DNA of 36,749 bases from Sphingobium sp. Ant17 (GTDB lineage: Bacteria > Pseudomonadota > Alphaproteobacteria > Sphingomonadales > Sphingomonadaceae), in NCBI RefSeq assembly GCF_000588875.1, contig NZ_JEMV01000040.1, positions 1 to 36,749 on the forward strand, given 5' to 3'. Both the position numbers and the translations under genes were made by a program. This document shows positions 1 through 7,099 of the stretch, piece after piece (positions within the stretch are counted from its first letter, which is position 1; each line of letters begins with the position of its first letter). The notes below the pieces were generated by a model. It had not been told where the DNA came from. It worked only from the letters and a program-made list of their open reading frames with translations, and did not search any database.

Positions 1-199
1 TCCAGCTGGCGACGCGCGCGCCCGGCTCCAGCCCGAATCCGGCCAGCCAGCCCGCCAGCCGCCCCAGCGTTTCCTCCAGCTCAGCGAAAGTATAAGTGCC
101 CGATCGCCCGTCCAGCGCCGCGCGGGTGGGATCGCCATGCAGGAGGATATGATCGATGGGCAGGCTTTCACCAGACAGGCCTGACACGCTTAACTCCAT
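1..199 (-). CDS. AMP-dependent acyl ligase, N-terminal fragment
   Basis: The gene runs off the left edge; only the first 66 codons are present, read leftward from the ATG at 199-197. The visible part has the family's N-terminal pattern: an early LLHGDPTRAAL stretch, then TYTFAELEETLGRLAGWLA and a G-L-x-P-G-x-R-V segment. This matches acyl-CoA/acyl-ACP ligases that adenylate a carboxylic acid. The AMP-binding core lies outside the window. It is divergent, with a 50 bp gap, from an acyltransferase gene followed by an acyl carrier protein gene. That trio resembles the exosortase-A-associated acyl ligase sets of Gram-negative exopolysaccharide loci, but this context is inferred because the exosortase gene itself is not visible. 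Confidence 0.7.
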   Translation of the reverse strand, partial: MELSVSGLSGESLPIDHILLHGDPTRAALDGRSGTYTFAELEETLGRLAGWLAGFGLEPGARVASW

Positions 200-249
200 T
201 TCCAGTATTTTCGCCTAAGCGTTCCTCTTCTGATTGCGGAGATAGTCGG

Positions 250-1254
250 TTGCCGACGACAAGGGAATATCACAGCCTCGCCGAAGTGCGCGATGCCTTG
301 CACGGGCGGCTCGACCGCGCGGCGGTGCCGTCGCTGTTCGACCGGCTCGACTGGTTCGCCCTGCTGCATCGCGATTGTTTTGCCGACAGCCCGGTTCGCG
401 TTCTGATGGCGCAGGAGACGGGCGCGCAGGCGTGGATATTTCTTATGCAGCCGGATGCGCGGCGGGTGTCGGCGCTGGCCAACTGGTATAGTTTTGCCTG
501 GACGGCCATTTTCGTGGGCGATCCCGACGCGGTGCAGCAGGCACGTCTGCTCGATGCGCTGACCCGTCATTTGTTGGCCGATAATAGCCAGATCGACCTG
601 TATCCGCTGGAGCATAGTGGTGCGCTGCTCGACAGTTTGCGGCGGGCGGGCTGGTTTGCGCTGTCGCGGCCGATGGGGGGGCGGCATTTGCTGCGTCCGG
701 CAGGGCGCGATTTTGCGACCTATTGGGCGGCGCGGCCGGGGCGGTTGCGGACGCTGGTGCGACGCAAGACGCGCAACAGTCCCTATACGCTGTCGATCAG
801 CGACAGGCTGACCGACGATCTGTGGCGGGACTATGTCGATGTGCATGCGCGGAGCTGGAAGGCGGCGGAGCCGGGGCTGGGCTTCCTGCGCGCGCTCGCG
901 GAGCAGGAGAGCGCGGCGGGGACGTTGCGGCTGGGCTTTGCGCGGATCGACGGACGCGCGGTCGCGACGCAGTTGTGGACCGTGGAGCATGGTGTCGCGC
1001 TCATTCATAAACTCTCCCATGATCGCGCCCATGATGCCGGGTCGCCCGGCACGTTGCTGAGCCATGCCATGTTTGCGCAGGCCATCGACGGGGACGGGGT
1101 CGGGCTGATCGACTATGGCACCGGCGACAATGGCTATAAGACCGACTGGATGGAGGAGCGGATCGCGCTGCACCGGATCGACGCCTTCAATCCGCGCTAT
1201 GCGTCGAGCTGGCTCCCGGCGGCGCGGACGGCCATTTCGGCGCTTGTCGGATAG
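250..1254 (+). CDS. FemAB/CelD-like GNAT acyltransferase
   Basis: A 334-residue protein resembling the GNAT acyltransferase_6 (FemAB/CelD-like) family, which transfers acyl or aminoacyl groups. Supporting features are a basic segment RTLVRRKTRN near residues 168-177, a RSWKAAEPGLGFLRAL segment near 202-217, and a C-terminal IDYGTGDNGYKTDWM motif typical of these proteins. The start is a TTG preceded by GGAG about nine bases upstream; no better start lies nearby. It is divergent from the acyl ligase and 27 bp upstream of the acyl carrier protein gene, so the likely job is moving an ACP-carried acyl group onto a polysaccharide or peptide precursor (inference). The acceptor is unknown. Confidence 0.75.
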   Translation: MPTTREYHSLAEVRDALHGRLDRAAVPSLFDRLDWFALLHRDCFADSPVRVLMAQETGAQAWIFLMQPDARRVSALANWYSFAWTAIFVGDPDAVQQARLLDALTRHLLADNSQIDLYPLEHSGALLDSLRRAGWFALSRPMGGRHLLRPAGRDFATYWAARPGRLRTLVRRKTRNSPYTLSISDRLTDDLWRDYVDVHARSWKAAEPGLGFLRALAEQESAAGTLRLGFARIDGRAVATQLWTVEHGVALIHKLSHDRAHDAGSPGTLLSHAMFAQAIDGDGVGLIDYGTGDNGYKTDWMEERIALHRIDAFNPRYASSWLPAARTAISALVG

Positions 1255-1281
1255 GCCGGGAGTGACTAGGAAAGCGCCCTT

Positions 1282-1572
1282 ATGCGGGCCAATCATCCTT
1301 CGCCGGTCGGTCAGGCCGATACCATCGACCCTCTGACGCGGACATTGCTTCGCGACGTTCTGGGCCTGTCGCAGGAGCGGGTCGATGCATTCGAGACTGA
1401 CACGCCTTTGTTCGGCGCGCTGCCTGAACTCGACTCCATGGCGGTCGCGGGGCTGCTGACCGAGATGGAGGATCGCTTCGATATCCTCATCGAGGATGAC
1501 GATATCGATGGCGACACGTTCGAGACGTTCGGGTCGCTGGTGGCCTTTGCGCGGGGTAAGGTTGCGGGCTGA
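1282..1572 (+). CDS. acyl carrier protein
   Basis: A 96-residue acidic protein with the phosphopantetheine attachment motif LDSM; the serine is residue 52, preceded by PLFGALPE. The remainder, with an acidic IEDDDIDGDTFETFGSL segment, fits helices II-IV of a discrete acyl carrier protein. It is longer at the N-terminus than the fatty-acid AcpP and probably serves a specialised pathway. It follows the acyltransferase by 27 bp on the same strand and is probably co-transcribed with it. The acyl ligase on the opposite strand would load it. It ends convergently with trxB. Confidence 0.88.
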   Translation: MRANHPSPVGQADTIDPLTRTLLRDVLGLSQERVDAFETDTPLFGALPELDSMAVAGLLTEMEDRFDILIEDDDIDGDTFETFGSLVAFARGKVAG

Positions 1573-1590
1573 GGATAGCCCCCACCCCAA

Positions 1591-1612
1591 CCCCTCCCCT
1601 GAAGGGGAGGGG
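1591..1612. repeat. GC-rich hairpin between convergent genes
   Basis: Perfect 9 bp inverted repeat CCCCTCCCC / GGGGAGGGG with a TGAA loop, in the 50 bp between the acyl carrier protein stop and the trxB stop. It has no clear U-tract on either strand, so termination function is uncertain. The CCTCCCC/GGGGAGG arms recall the longer repeats at 32577 and 36679. Confidence 0.6.
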
Positions 1613-1622
1613 CTAATTTCAA

Positions 1623-2585
1623 TTACGCCTCCGCCATTGCTTCGAAGTCCGCTTCGGCCAGGAACTTCTCGACATCGAGCGCGGCCATGCAGCCCATGCC
1701 CGCGGCCGTCACGGCCTGGCGGTAGATTTTGTCGGTGACGTCGCCCGCGGCAAAGACGCCGGGGATGGCGGTGTGGGTCGTGCCCTTGTCGACCAGCAGA
1801 TAGCCTTCGTCCATCGGCAGCTTGCCGGTGAACAATTCGGTCGCAGGGTGATGGCCGATCGCGACGAAGCCGCCGTCAGTGGGTTCGTGCGACCGTTCGC
1901 CGGTGACGGTGTCGATGAGGTCGACGCCGACAAGACCCTCCGGCGTGCCGCCGCCGACGAATTTGTCGACCGCCTTGTTCCACAATATCTTGATGCTCGG
2001 ATGGGCGAAGAGCCGTTCCTGCAGGATCTTTTCGGCGCGCAGCGTGTCGCGACGGTGGATCAGCGTGACGTCATGGCTGTGGTTGGTGAGATAGAGCGCT
2101 TCTTCGACCGCGGTATTGCCGCCGCCGATCACCACCACCTTCTTGCCGCGATAGAAGAAACCGTCGCAGGTCGCGCAGGCGGACACGCCCTTGCCCTGCA
2201 GATGCTCTTCGCCTTCGACGCCCAGCCATTTCGCCTGCGCGCCGGTGCAAATGACGAGCGTGTCAGCGACATAGACGATGCCGCCATCACCGGTCAGGCG
2301 GAAAGGACGCTGCGACAGGTCGACATCGACGATCTGGTCATACATCATCTTCGCGCCGACATGTTCGGCCTGCGCCTGCATCTGTTCCATCAGCCATGGC
2401 CCCTGGATCACGTCCCTGAAGCCGGGATAATTTTCCACGTCGGTGGTGATGGTGAGCTGACCGCCCGGCTGCATCCCCTGCACCACGATCGGCGCGAGGC
2501 CAGCGCGCGCGCCATAGATGGCGGCGGACAGGCCGGCGGGGCCGGAACCGAGGATGAGCATGCGGGTCGAGTGAGTGGCGGTCAT
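1623..2585 (-). CDS. trxB: thioredoxin-disulfide reductase
   Basis: A 320-residue FAD/NADPH flavoprotein that reduces thioredoxin in the cytoplasm. The N-terminal FAD motif GSGPAGLSAAIYGARAG starts at residue 13. The redox-active pair is C137-A-T-C140. The NADPH-binding GGGNTAVEEAL starts at 154, followed by HRRD at 177-180. The C-terminal GVFAAGDVTDKIYRQAV is the second FAD motif. Length and motif order are those of bacterial low-molecular-weight TrxB. The ATG start is at 2585-2583. It is transcribed alone, convergent with the acyl carrier protein gene. A candidate promoter lies at 2623-2650, and the region further upstream contains short direct repeats. Confidence 0.96.
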   Translation of the reverse strand: MTATHSTRMLILGSGPAGLSAAIYGARAGLAPIVVQGMQPGGQLTITTDVENYPGFRDVIQGPWLMEQMQAQAEHVGAKMMYDQIVDVDLSQRPFRLTGDGGIVYVADTLVICTGAQAKWLGVEGEEHLQGKGVSACATCDGFFYRGKKVVVIGGGNTAVEEALYLTNHSHDVTLIHRRDTLRAEKILQERLFAHPSIKILWNKAVDKFVGGGTPEGLVGVDLIDTVTGERSHEPTDGGFVAIGHHPATELFTGKLPMDEGYLLVDKGTTHTAIPGVFAAGDVTDKIYRQAVTAAGMGCMAALDVEKFLAEADFEAMAEA

Positions 2586-2622
2586 GAATGGGGCTTTCCG
2601 GCTGCGATTCGTAGTGAGGGGA

Positions 2623-2650
2623 GAGATAGGCGGTGACGGCGCGCAGGCAA
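2623..2650 (-). promoter_or_regulatory. candidate trxB promoter
   Basis: On the minus strand, TTGCCT (2650-2645) and TATCTC (2628-2623) are separated by 16 bases and lie about 40 bases upstream of the trxB ATG. They are a moderate fit to a sigma-70 promoter. This is inferred from sequence pattern only. Confidence 0.35.
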
Positions 2651-2693
2651 GCGATGGATTTGCTTGGGGGGCGGCAAGAAGGGATGTGGGTGG

Positions 2694-2849
2694 GGTTACA
2701 GCGACGCGACAGGGCGAAATTCACAGTGTCGCAGGCGTGATTTTTGGGCGCGCTTTGGGGGAATTGCGACGGCAAAGCCACCGGGACGCGACGGTGACGC
2801 GACAGGTTCGCGCCTGTGACGCGCCGGTTGGGTAACAGCGACGCGACAG
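2694..2849. repeat. GCGACGCGACAG direct repeats upstream of trxB
   Basis: The 19-mer GGTTACAGCGACGCGACAG (2694-2712) recurs with one change at 2831-2849. A shorter copy, GTGACGCGACAGG, is at 2794-2806. The ACAGG of that copy also forms a small hairpin with CCTGT (2802-2817). Function unknown. Confidence 0.65.
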
Positions 2850-3072
2850 TCGCGCGACGGGGGTTGGCTGGGTGATGTATGCGGGGGTTCAGTGGGCGGA
2901 CGGTGGTAGGCGGCGGATCCATTCCTTGGGAGTAGATCAGGGATTTTCCTACATTGGAAGGCGTTGGCGGGGGATATTTTGCCGACCAGAATAAGATGTT
3001 GCATTGACCGTCACCCTGGATCCTTCGATAGGCTCGCTCCGGGGCACCGCTTTATGCGCGAAGAAAAGCGGG

Positions 3073-3093
3073 ATGCCGGGTCAAGCCCGGCAT
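3073..3093. repeat. REP-like palindrome
   Basis: Perfect 8 bp arms ATGCCGGG / CCCGGCAT with a TCAAG loop. The surrounding sequence resembles a short dispersed repeat common between genes in sphingomonads and other alphaproteobacteria. The family assignment is from memory of that repeat type, not a search. Confidence 0.6.
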
Positions 3094-3187
3094 GACGAAG
3101 GAGGAATGGGAATGAACGACCAGTTGTTGCCGTTAATGGACGTCAAGGCCATACCCAAGAGCAGACAACAGCTGTCGAGGGGCAATA

Positions 3188-3529
3188 GTGAAACTGATCT
3201 GGCCAATGATTGCCTTTTTGCTCTGCATAGCAGCTATCACATTTGCATGGCTGTGGTGGCATGCGGCTGCCGATCTCGCCCATTTGGAACGAGAAGTATC
3301 CAACCCGTTCGATCAGGCGTTCGAAACAGCCGCATATCGCGAAGCTGCGCGATATGAAAATCAGCCTATCGAAAAAATGAAAAGTTACTTTCGGCCCCTC
3401 ACTATGACCTATCGCGATAAAAAATGTGTTGAACTTAGACCGCGTTGGCATGTCTACGGAGGTCATACTATCTATTGTTATAGCTTAGATAACGGCGCTT
3501 TAGTCCACAAAGAGATAATACCTGGATAA
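3188..3529 (+). CDS. small membrane-anchored hypothetical protein
   Basis: A 113-residue protein starting at GTG with a GAGG-like site just upstream. Residues 3-26 are strongly hydrophobic (IWPMIAFLLCIAAITFAWLWW), so a single N-terminal membrane anchor or uncleaved signal is likely, with a soluble periplasmic remainder. Two cysteines in the C-terminal third (KKCVEL and IYCYSL) could form a disulfide outside the cytoplasm. I recognise no domain. The gene is visibly richer in A+T than its neighbours, which suggests recent acquisition. The opposite-strand reading frame of similar length has no such organisation and is treated as a shadow. Confidence 0.5.
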   Translation: MKLIWPMIAFLLCIAAITFAWLWWHAAADLAHLEREVSNPFDQAFETAAYREAARYENQPIEKMKSYFRPLTMTYRDKKCVELRPRWHVYGGHTIYCYSLDNGALVHKEIIPG

Positions 3530-3601
3530 CGGGCAAATGTGGCCCCAGTTCCCAAAAGCTGACAGTCCGCCAACCACCCAACGTCGCCGATCGCTGCCTG
3601 A

Positions 3602-4162
3602 CTAACCGTTGGCAGCGAACATACCGTATCGCTCTCGCCATGCCGCTACTTCGTCCTTCAAATGCGCAGGGGCGGTGCCGCCTGATATGACGAGGCTGGC
3701 GACGCTGTTGTCGGGGTACATCAGCATCTTCTTTGCGCCGTCGGTGAACCATACGGGCACCAGTCCATCGCACAGGCTGTCGAGAATGGTTTGAGCCATG
3801 CGATTTTCGATCGCCTTGCTGCCGGGGGCCATACGGACCATGATCGAGACCCCTTCGAAGCAATTGCGCGGATTGCGGACAAAATCGAGCGATACCAAAA
3901 TGCCGGATTGGTCGGGGCGAGCCGCGTCGGGGATGCCCGCGATCCTGCGCCAGGCGCAGAACCAGGTGCGGCAAATGTGCGGGCGCACCGCATGAATGCT
4001 GCACCCTTGCGAGCCAAGGTGAACGCAGGGCGTTCCCGCCGGTTTCGCGAAATCAGGCGTATCGACCGTAAGAACCGTGCAGCAGGCCGTGCAATCACCG
4101 CAGGCGCGGTCGGCGAGGACCGGCCCCAGCAAAGCGGTTTCCAGATCTGTCTCCGTGTGCAT
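3602..4162 (-). CDS. YkgJ-family cysteine-cluster protein
   Basis: A 186-residue protein of the YkgJ/CxxCxxCC family, thought to chelate zinc or iron. The N-terminal C21-G-D-C24-T-A-C27-C28 cluster is followed by C46 (GTPCVHL), C54 (QGCSIH), C64 (HICRTW) and C69 (FCAW), the usual order of metal-ligand cysteines. The R-P-x-x-C-R segment (RPHICR) is also characteristic. The C-terminal half has no recognisable motif. The biochemical role is unknown for the family. It is a single gene with spacers on both sides. Confidence 0.85.
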   Translation of the reverse strand: MHTETDLETALLGPVLADRACGDCTACCTVLTVDTPDFAKPAGTPCVHLGSQGCSIHAVRPHICRTWFCAWRRIAGIPDAARPDQSGILVSLDFVRNPRNCFEGVSIMVRMAPGSKAIENRMAQTILDSLCDGLVPVWFTDGAKKMLMYPDNSVASLVISGGTAPAHLKDEVAAWRERYGMFAANG

Positions 4163-4318
4163 CCGCGCCGAGGTGCCTTGGCCTCAGCCGGAATGCAAGC
4201 GGCATGAGGAGCTGACGCGCAATGGGTTCTGTTGGCTTTTCGGTGGTGGCGCGGGTGCCTGCCCGCCCTGTTTGGTATCCCTGTGGCGAGATGCCGGGGG
4301 GATGGGGTGGGAGATGGG

Positions 4319-4336
4319 TTCCCGCCTGCGCGGGAA
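4319..4336. repeat. REP-like palindrome
   Basis: Perfect 7 bp arms TTCCCGC / GCGGGAA with a CTGC loop, within a longer stretch typical of dispersed alphaproteobacterial repeats. It lies in the 225 bp gap between the YkgJ-family gene and the Anbu gene, which otherwise shows nothing. Confidence 0.6.
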
Positions 4337-4387
4337 TGACGGGGCTAGTGTTCAGCGCTGGTGGGCCATTAGCCCGGCTCCTCCCCC

Positions 4388-5125
4388 TCAATCCAATACG
4401 TTGGGCAGATCCTCAAAGCCCTTGCGGAGGGCGGCGCTCCAGCTTTGGGAGATCATGGCGAATTCTTCATTGTCGGCTTCGATGCGGGTGCGAATGCTGA
4501 AATCATAGAGGTCGGTAGGGATGACGGCGAGGTCGAGCGGCATGCCGACCGAGAGGTTGGAACGCAGCGTCGAGTCCATCGACACCAGGACAGCCTTGGT
4601 CGCGTCCTCCAGGCTGGTGTCGCGGGCAATGATACGGTCGAGGATCGGCTTGCCATATTTATGTTCGCCGATCTGGAAGAAGGGCGTGTCTTCGGTCGCT
4701 TCGATGAAATTACCCGCCGAATAGACGAGATACAGGCGCGGCTTGCCGCCTTTGCGCTGGCCCGCGATCATGATCGAGGCACCGGCGCCCGATCCGCCCA
4801 TTTCGATGCTTTCGCGATAGCGTGTCTGCAACGCGCGCATGGCATCGCCCACGATCTGGGCCACGCGATACATGGTGGCGCAATTGAGGATGGTTTCGAT
4901 GTCGGGGTCGAGCTGGGCGTCCTTGATCGCTTTGCTCAGCGTCGCCTTCACCCCTTGCGTGATCGACAGATTGCCCGAACAAAGGAGCGTGATCGCCCGT
5001 TCACCCGGCACGACATAGGTGAAGCTCTTCCGAAAGCGGGCGATATTGTCCATGCCCGCATTGGTGCGGGTGTCCGATAGCATGACCAGCCCCTGGTCCA
5101 CGCGTACCGCCACACAATAGGTCAT
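4388..5125 (-). CDS. Anbu proteasome-type protease
   Basis: A 245-residue Ntn-hydrolase related to proteasome beta subunits and HslV (Anbu, the ancestral beta subunit). After removal of Met1 the N-terminal residue is Thr, the expected nucleophile. Counting from that Thr, Asp17 (in LSDTR) and Lys32 (in FRKSF) sit where the proteasome catalytic Asp and Lys are expected. A glycine-rich GGSGAGASIMIAG segment also fits the fold. Family members form open-ring or helical assemblies in the cytoplasm. It is the last gene of a minus-strand set with transglutaminase, alpha-E and ATP-grasp genes, 27 bp after the transglutaminase stop. Its substrate may be the peptide made by that set (inference). Confidence 0.92.
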   Translation of the reverse strand: MTYCVAVRVDQGLVMLSDTRTNAGMDNIARFRKSFTYVVPGERAITLLCSGNLSITQGVKATLSKAIKDAQLDPDIETILNCATMYRVAQIVGDAMRALQTRYRESIEMGGSGAGASIMIAGQRKGGKPRLYLVYSAGNFIEATEDTPFFQIGEHKYGKPILDRIIARDTSLEDATKAVLVSMDSTLRSNLSVGMPLDLAVIPTDLYDFSIRTRIEADNEEFAMISQSWSAALRKGFEDLPNVLD

Positions 5126-5152
5126 TACCCGCAGGCTCCCGAAATTTCTGAC

Positions 5153-6024
5153 TCAACCCTGTAAACCGGGCGGCGGCGTAGTCTGCTGTTGTTGCCGTTG
5201 CAACTGCCGTTCCTCGATCCCGTCATCCGCCTGCGCGATACGGACGTCCGCGTCAATCGTGATATCGCCCGCAACCGTGATGGTGCCCCGGATCGGCGCG
5301 GCGTCATCGGCATCCAGGCCACTTGCCACGCGCAGATAGCGTTCGGTGACGCAGACGCGGTTGGAGGGGTCGAAACCGACCCAGCCGAGACCCGGCACCA
5401 GCGCTTCGGCCCAGCCATGGGTTTCGTGCAGTTCATTGCCTTCGCTGGTCAGCAGATAGCCCGACACATAGCGCGCAGGGATGCCAAGAGCGCGCGCGCC
5501 CGCGATGAAGATCTGGGCATGATCCTGGCATACGCCGGCGCCAAGCTGAAAGGCCTGCGCCGCCGTGGTGGCCGATGTGGTGACGCCTGCGCGATAGGTG
5601 ACCGCATCGGTGACGGCGGCGGCCAGAGCGTGGAGCCGGGCGAGCGGGCTGCTGCCATCGGGTAGCGCCAGGGCCATGGCGGCGATGGCGTCCGAAGCAC
5701 GGGTCAGCGCGGTGTCGCGCAGGAAATAGAGCGGGTTGACGCGGCTGGCCGGGCCGCCGACGACGCCATGGGTTTCGCGCGTTTCAACGAGCCTTCGGCA
5801 ACGATCACCGCCTGGCCAAGCTGATCGTGGCGCACCCACAGCGCCTCCATCTCACCATTGCTGTTGCGGTGGAAGCCGGTGACGGGCGCGTCATTGACGC
5901 TGACTTTCCAGTCCAGCACGGTTTGCGCGGGCGTGTCGACCGGCATCAGCTTCAACCGCATCACGACCCGGCCCGCCGACGGATCGTAGGAATAGACGGT
6001 CTGATGCCGGACCAGCAATTTCAT
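5153..6024 (-). pseudogene. transglutaminase-family protein, frameshifted
   Basis: Two overlapping frames together make one typical 290-residue bacterial transglutaminase-like protein. The first, from the ATG at 6024, encodes the N-terminal beta domain through ...VIVAEGS (about residue 79). The second carries VETRETHGVVGGP... to the stop at 5153. Near 5790 the frame moves by one in the direction expected if one base is missing (TC-GTT should read TCn-GTT). The catalytic core is intact: Cys in GAGVCQDHAQ (about 166), His in ETHGWAEA (about 203), Asp in WVGFDPSN (about 219). There is no classical slippery heptamer at the junction. It is either a real lesion or a sequencing error. Gene order matches the conserved Anbu cluster. 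Confidence 0.88.
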
Positions 6025-6045
6025 CGCGCGCGCCCCCTCCCCCGA

Positions 6046-6978
6046 TCAACCGAAATGATAGGTCTGGGCGATTTCAACGCCCAGCTGGTTGGTCATCGAC
6101 AGCCCCTGCTGCACCGTTTCATGCAGGCCGAAGCGGAAGATTTCGCCGCTGTCGAGCTGCTCCAGGGCGCTCACCATCCGCTCGATCGTGTCGTTGCACG
6201 CACCGCGCTTGTCATGCCAGCCCGACAGGCGGTTGAGCCGATAGGCGAGCTGATCATAGCAGAAGGCGACGCTGCGCGGGAACATGCGGTTGAGCATCAG
6301 GAAGTCGGTGATCTGCCAGGGGGTGTAGGTGCCGCCATAGACATGATGATAGGCGCGCGCGCCCGACAGCGCGTAGAGGACCGAGGTCCATTGATAATGG
6401 TCGCGATTGCCGCCGATGACTTCGGTTTCGGGCAGCAGGACATAATATTTGACGTCGAGCAGCCGCAGCGTCATCTGCGCGCGTTCGAGCGCCGAGCCGC
6501 AGCGCAGGAAATCATGGCCTTCATTGCGCAACTGGCCCGAATGGGTCGCGCCGCGAAAGGTCATGACGCGGGTCTTCACCCAGTCGATGAGCGCGGGCAG
6601 TTGCTGACGGGCTTCGCCGACATCATAGCTGTCGAGCTTGCGCCAGCCATCGTTGAGCGCTTCCCACATATCCTGCGTGAGCATGGTGCGGGCCGACTTG
6701 GCGTTGGCGCGCGCCTTGGCCAGGCAGGAGCGGATCGAGCTGCTATTGTCGAGGTCGAGCATCAGATAGGCGACGGAATCGCTTTCGGTGACCTGCACGC
6801 CTTCGGGGAATTGGTCGCCGCAGCCCGTCGCGCGGATGACCGATCGCCATTCGTCGCGATGATGCGCGCCGGGTAGGATCGCCATCCGCTGGCCCATGGT
6901 GAGCAGGCGCGCGGTGGCTTCCGCCCGCTCCATGTAGCGCGCCATCCAGAAGAGATTTTCGGCGGTCCGGCTCAGCAT
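6046..6978 (-). CDS. alpha-E domain protein
   Basis: A 310-residue all-helical protein of the alpha-E family (formerly DUF403). The N-terminal MLSRTAENLFWMARYMERAE is the family hallmark. It normally sits between a circularly permuted ATP-grasp ligase and a transglutaminase, as here, and is thought to partner the ligase in peptide synthesis. The stop is 21 bp upstream of the transglutaminase ATG, so the two are co-transcribed. The 121 bp gap before it, after the ATP-grasp stop, carries an inverted repeat. The biochemical function is not established. Confidence 0.92.
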   Translation of the reverse strand: MLSRTAENLFWMARYMERAEATARLLTMGQRMAILPGAHHRDEWRSVIRATGCGDQFPEGVQVTESDSVAYLMLDLDNSSSIRSCLAKARANAKSARTMLTQDMWEALNDGWRKLDSYDVGEARQQLPALIDWVKTRVMTFRGATHSGQLRNEGHDFLRCGSALERAQMTLRLLDVKYYVLLPETEVIGGNRDHYQWTSVLYALSGARAYHHVYGGTYTPWQITDFLMLNRMFPRSVAFCYDQLAYRLNRLSGWHDKRGACNDTIERMVSALEQLDSGEIFRFGLHETVQQGLSMTNQLGVEIAQTYHFG

Positions 6979-6994
6979 GATTTTTCCATTTCCC

Positions 6995-7073
6995 CCGTTC
7001 GGGTTGAGCTTGTCGAAGCCCTGTCCTTCACTTCAAGAAAAGTAAGGCCCTTCGACAAGCTCAGGGCGAACGG
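6995..7073. repeat. inverted repeat between ATP-grasp and alpha-E genes
   Basis: Left arm 6995-7018 and right arm 7050-7073 are reverse complements over 21 of 24 bases, with the shared core TGAGCTTGTCGAAG. The right arm contains the CTTCGACAAGCTCAGGG string often seen between genes in sphingomonads and pseudomonads. The predicted RNA hairpin would lie inside the operon transcript and could affect read-through or stability. Confidence 0.7.
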
Positions 7074-7099
7074 TGGTAGGGCTGGATTAATAGCCATCA

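Larger units (their letters stand above)
2586..3187. other. repeat-bearing intergenic region
   Basis: A 600-base stretch with no gene I can support. It holds, left to right, the candidate trxB promoter, a block rich in GACGCGACAG repeats (2694-2849), and a sphingomonad-type palindrome (3073-3093). Just before the next gene there is GGAGG followed by an ATG at 3112. The reading frame from 3112 encodes nothing recognisable and overlaps the better candidate at 3188. Confidence 0.6.

Noticed and set aside
3112..3357. Open frame from ATG 3112 with a GGAGG site
   Set aside because: It has a good ribosome-binding site, but the product is irregular and overlaps the 3188 gene, which has a clear membrane segment and a coherent protein.
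5780..5800. Programmed ribosomal frameshift in the transglutaminase gene
   Set aside because: No X-XXY-YYZ slippery heptamer or obvious stimulatory structure is present, and two other genes show the same kind of one-base loss, so a plain deletion or sequence error is simpler.
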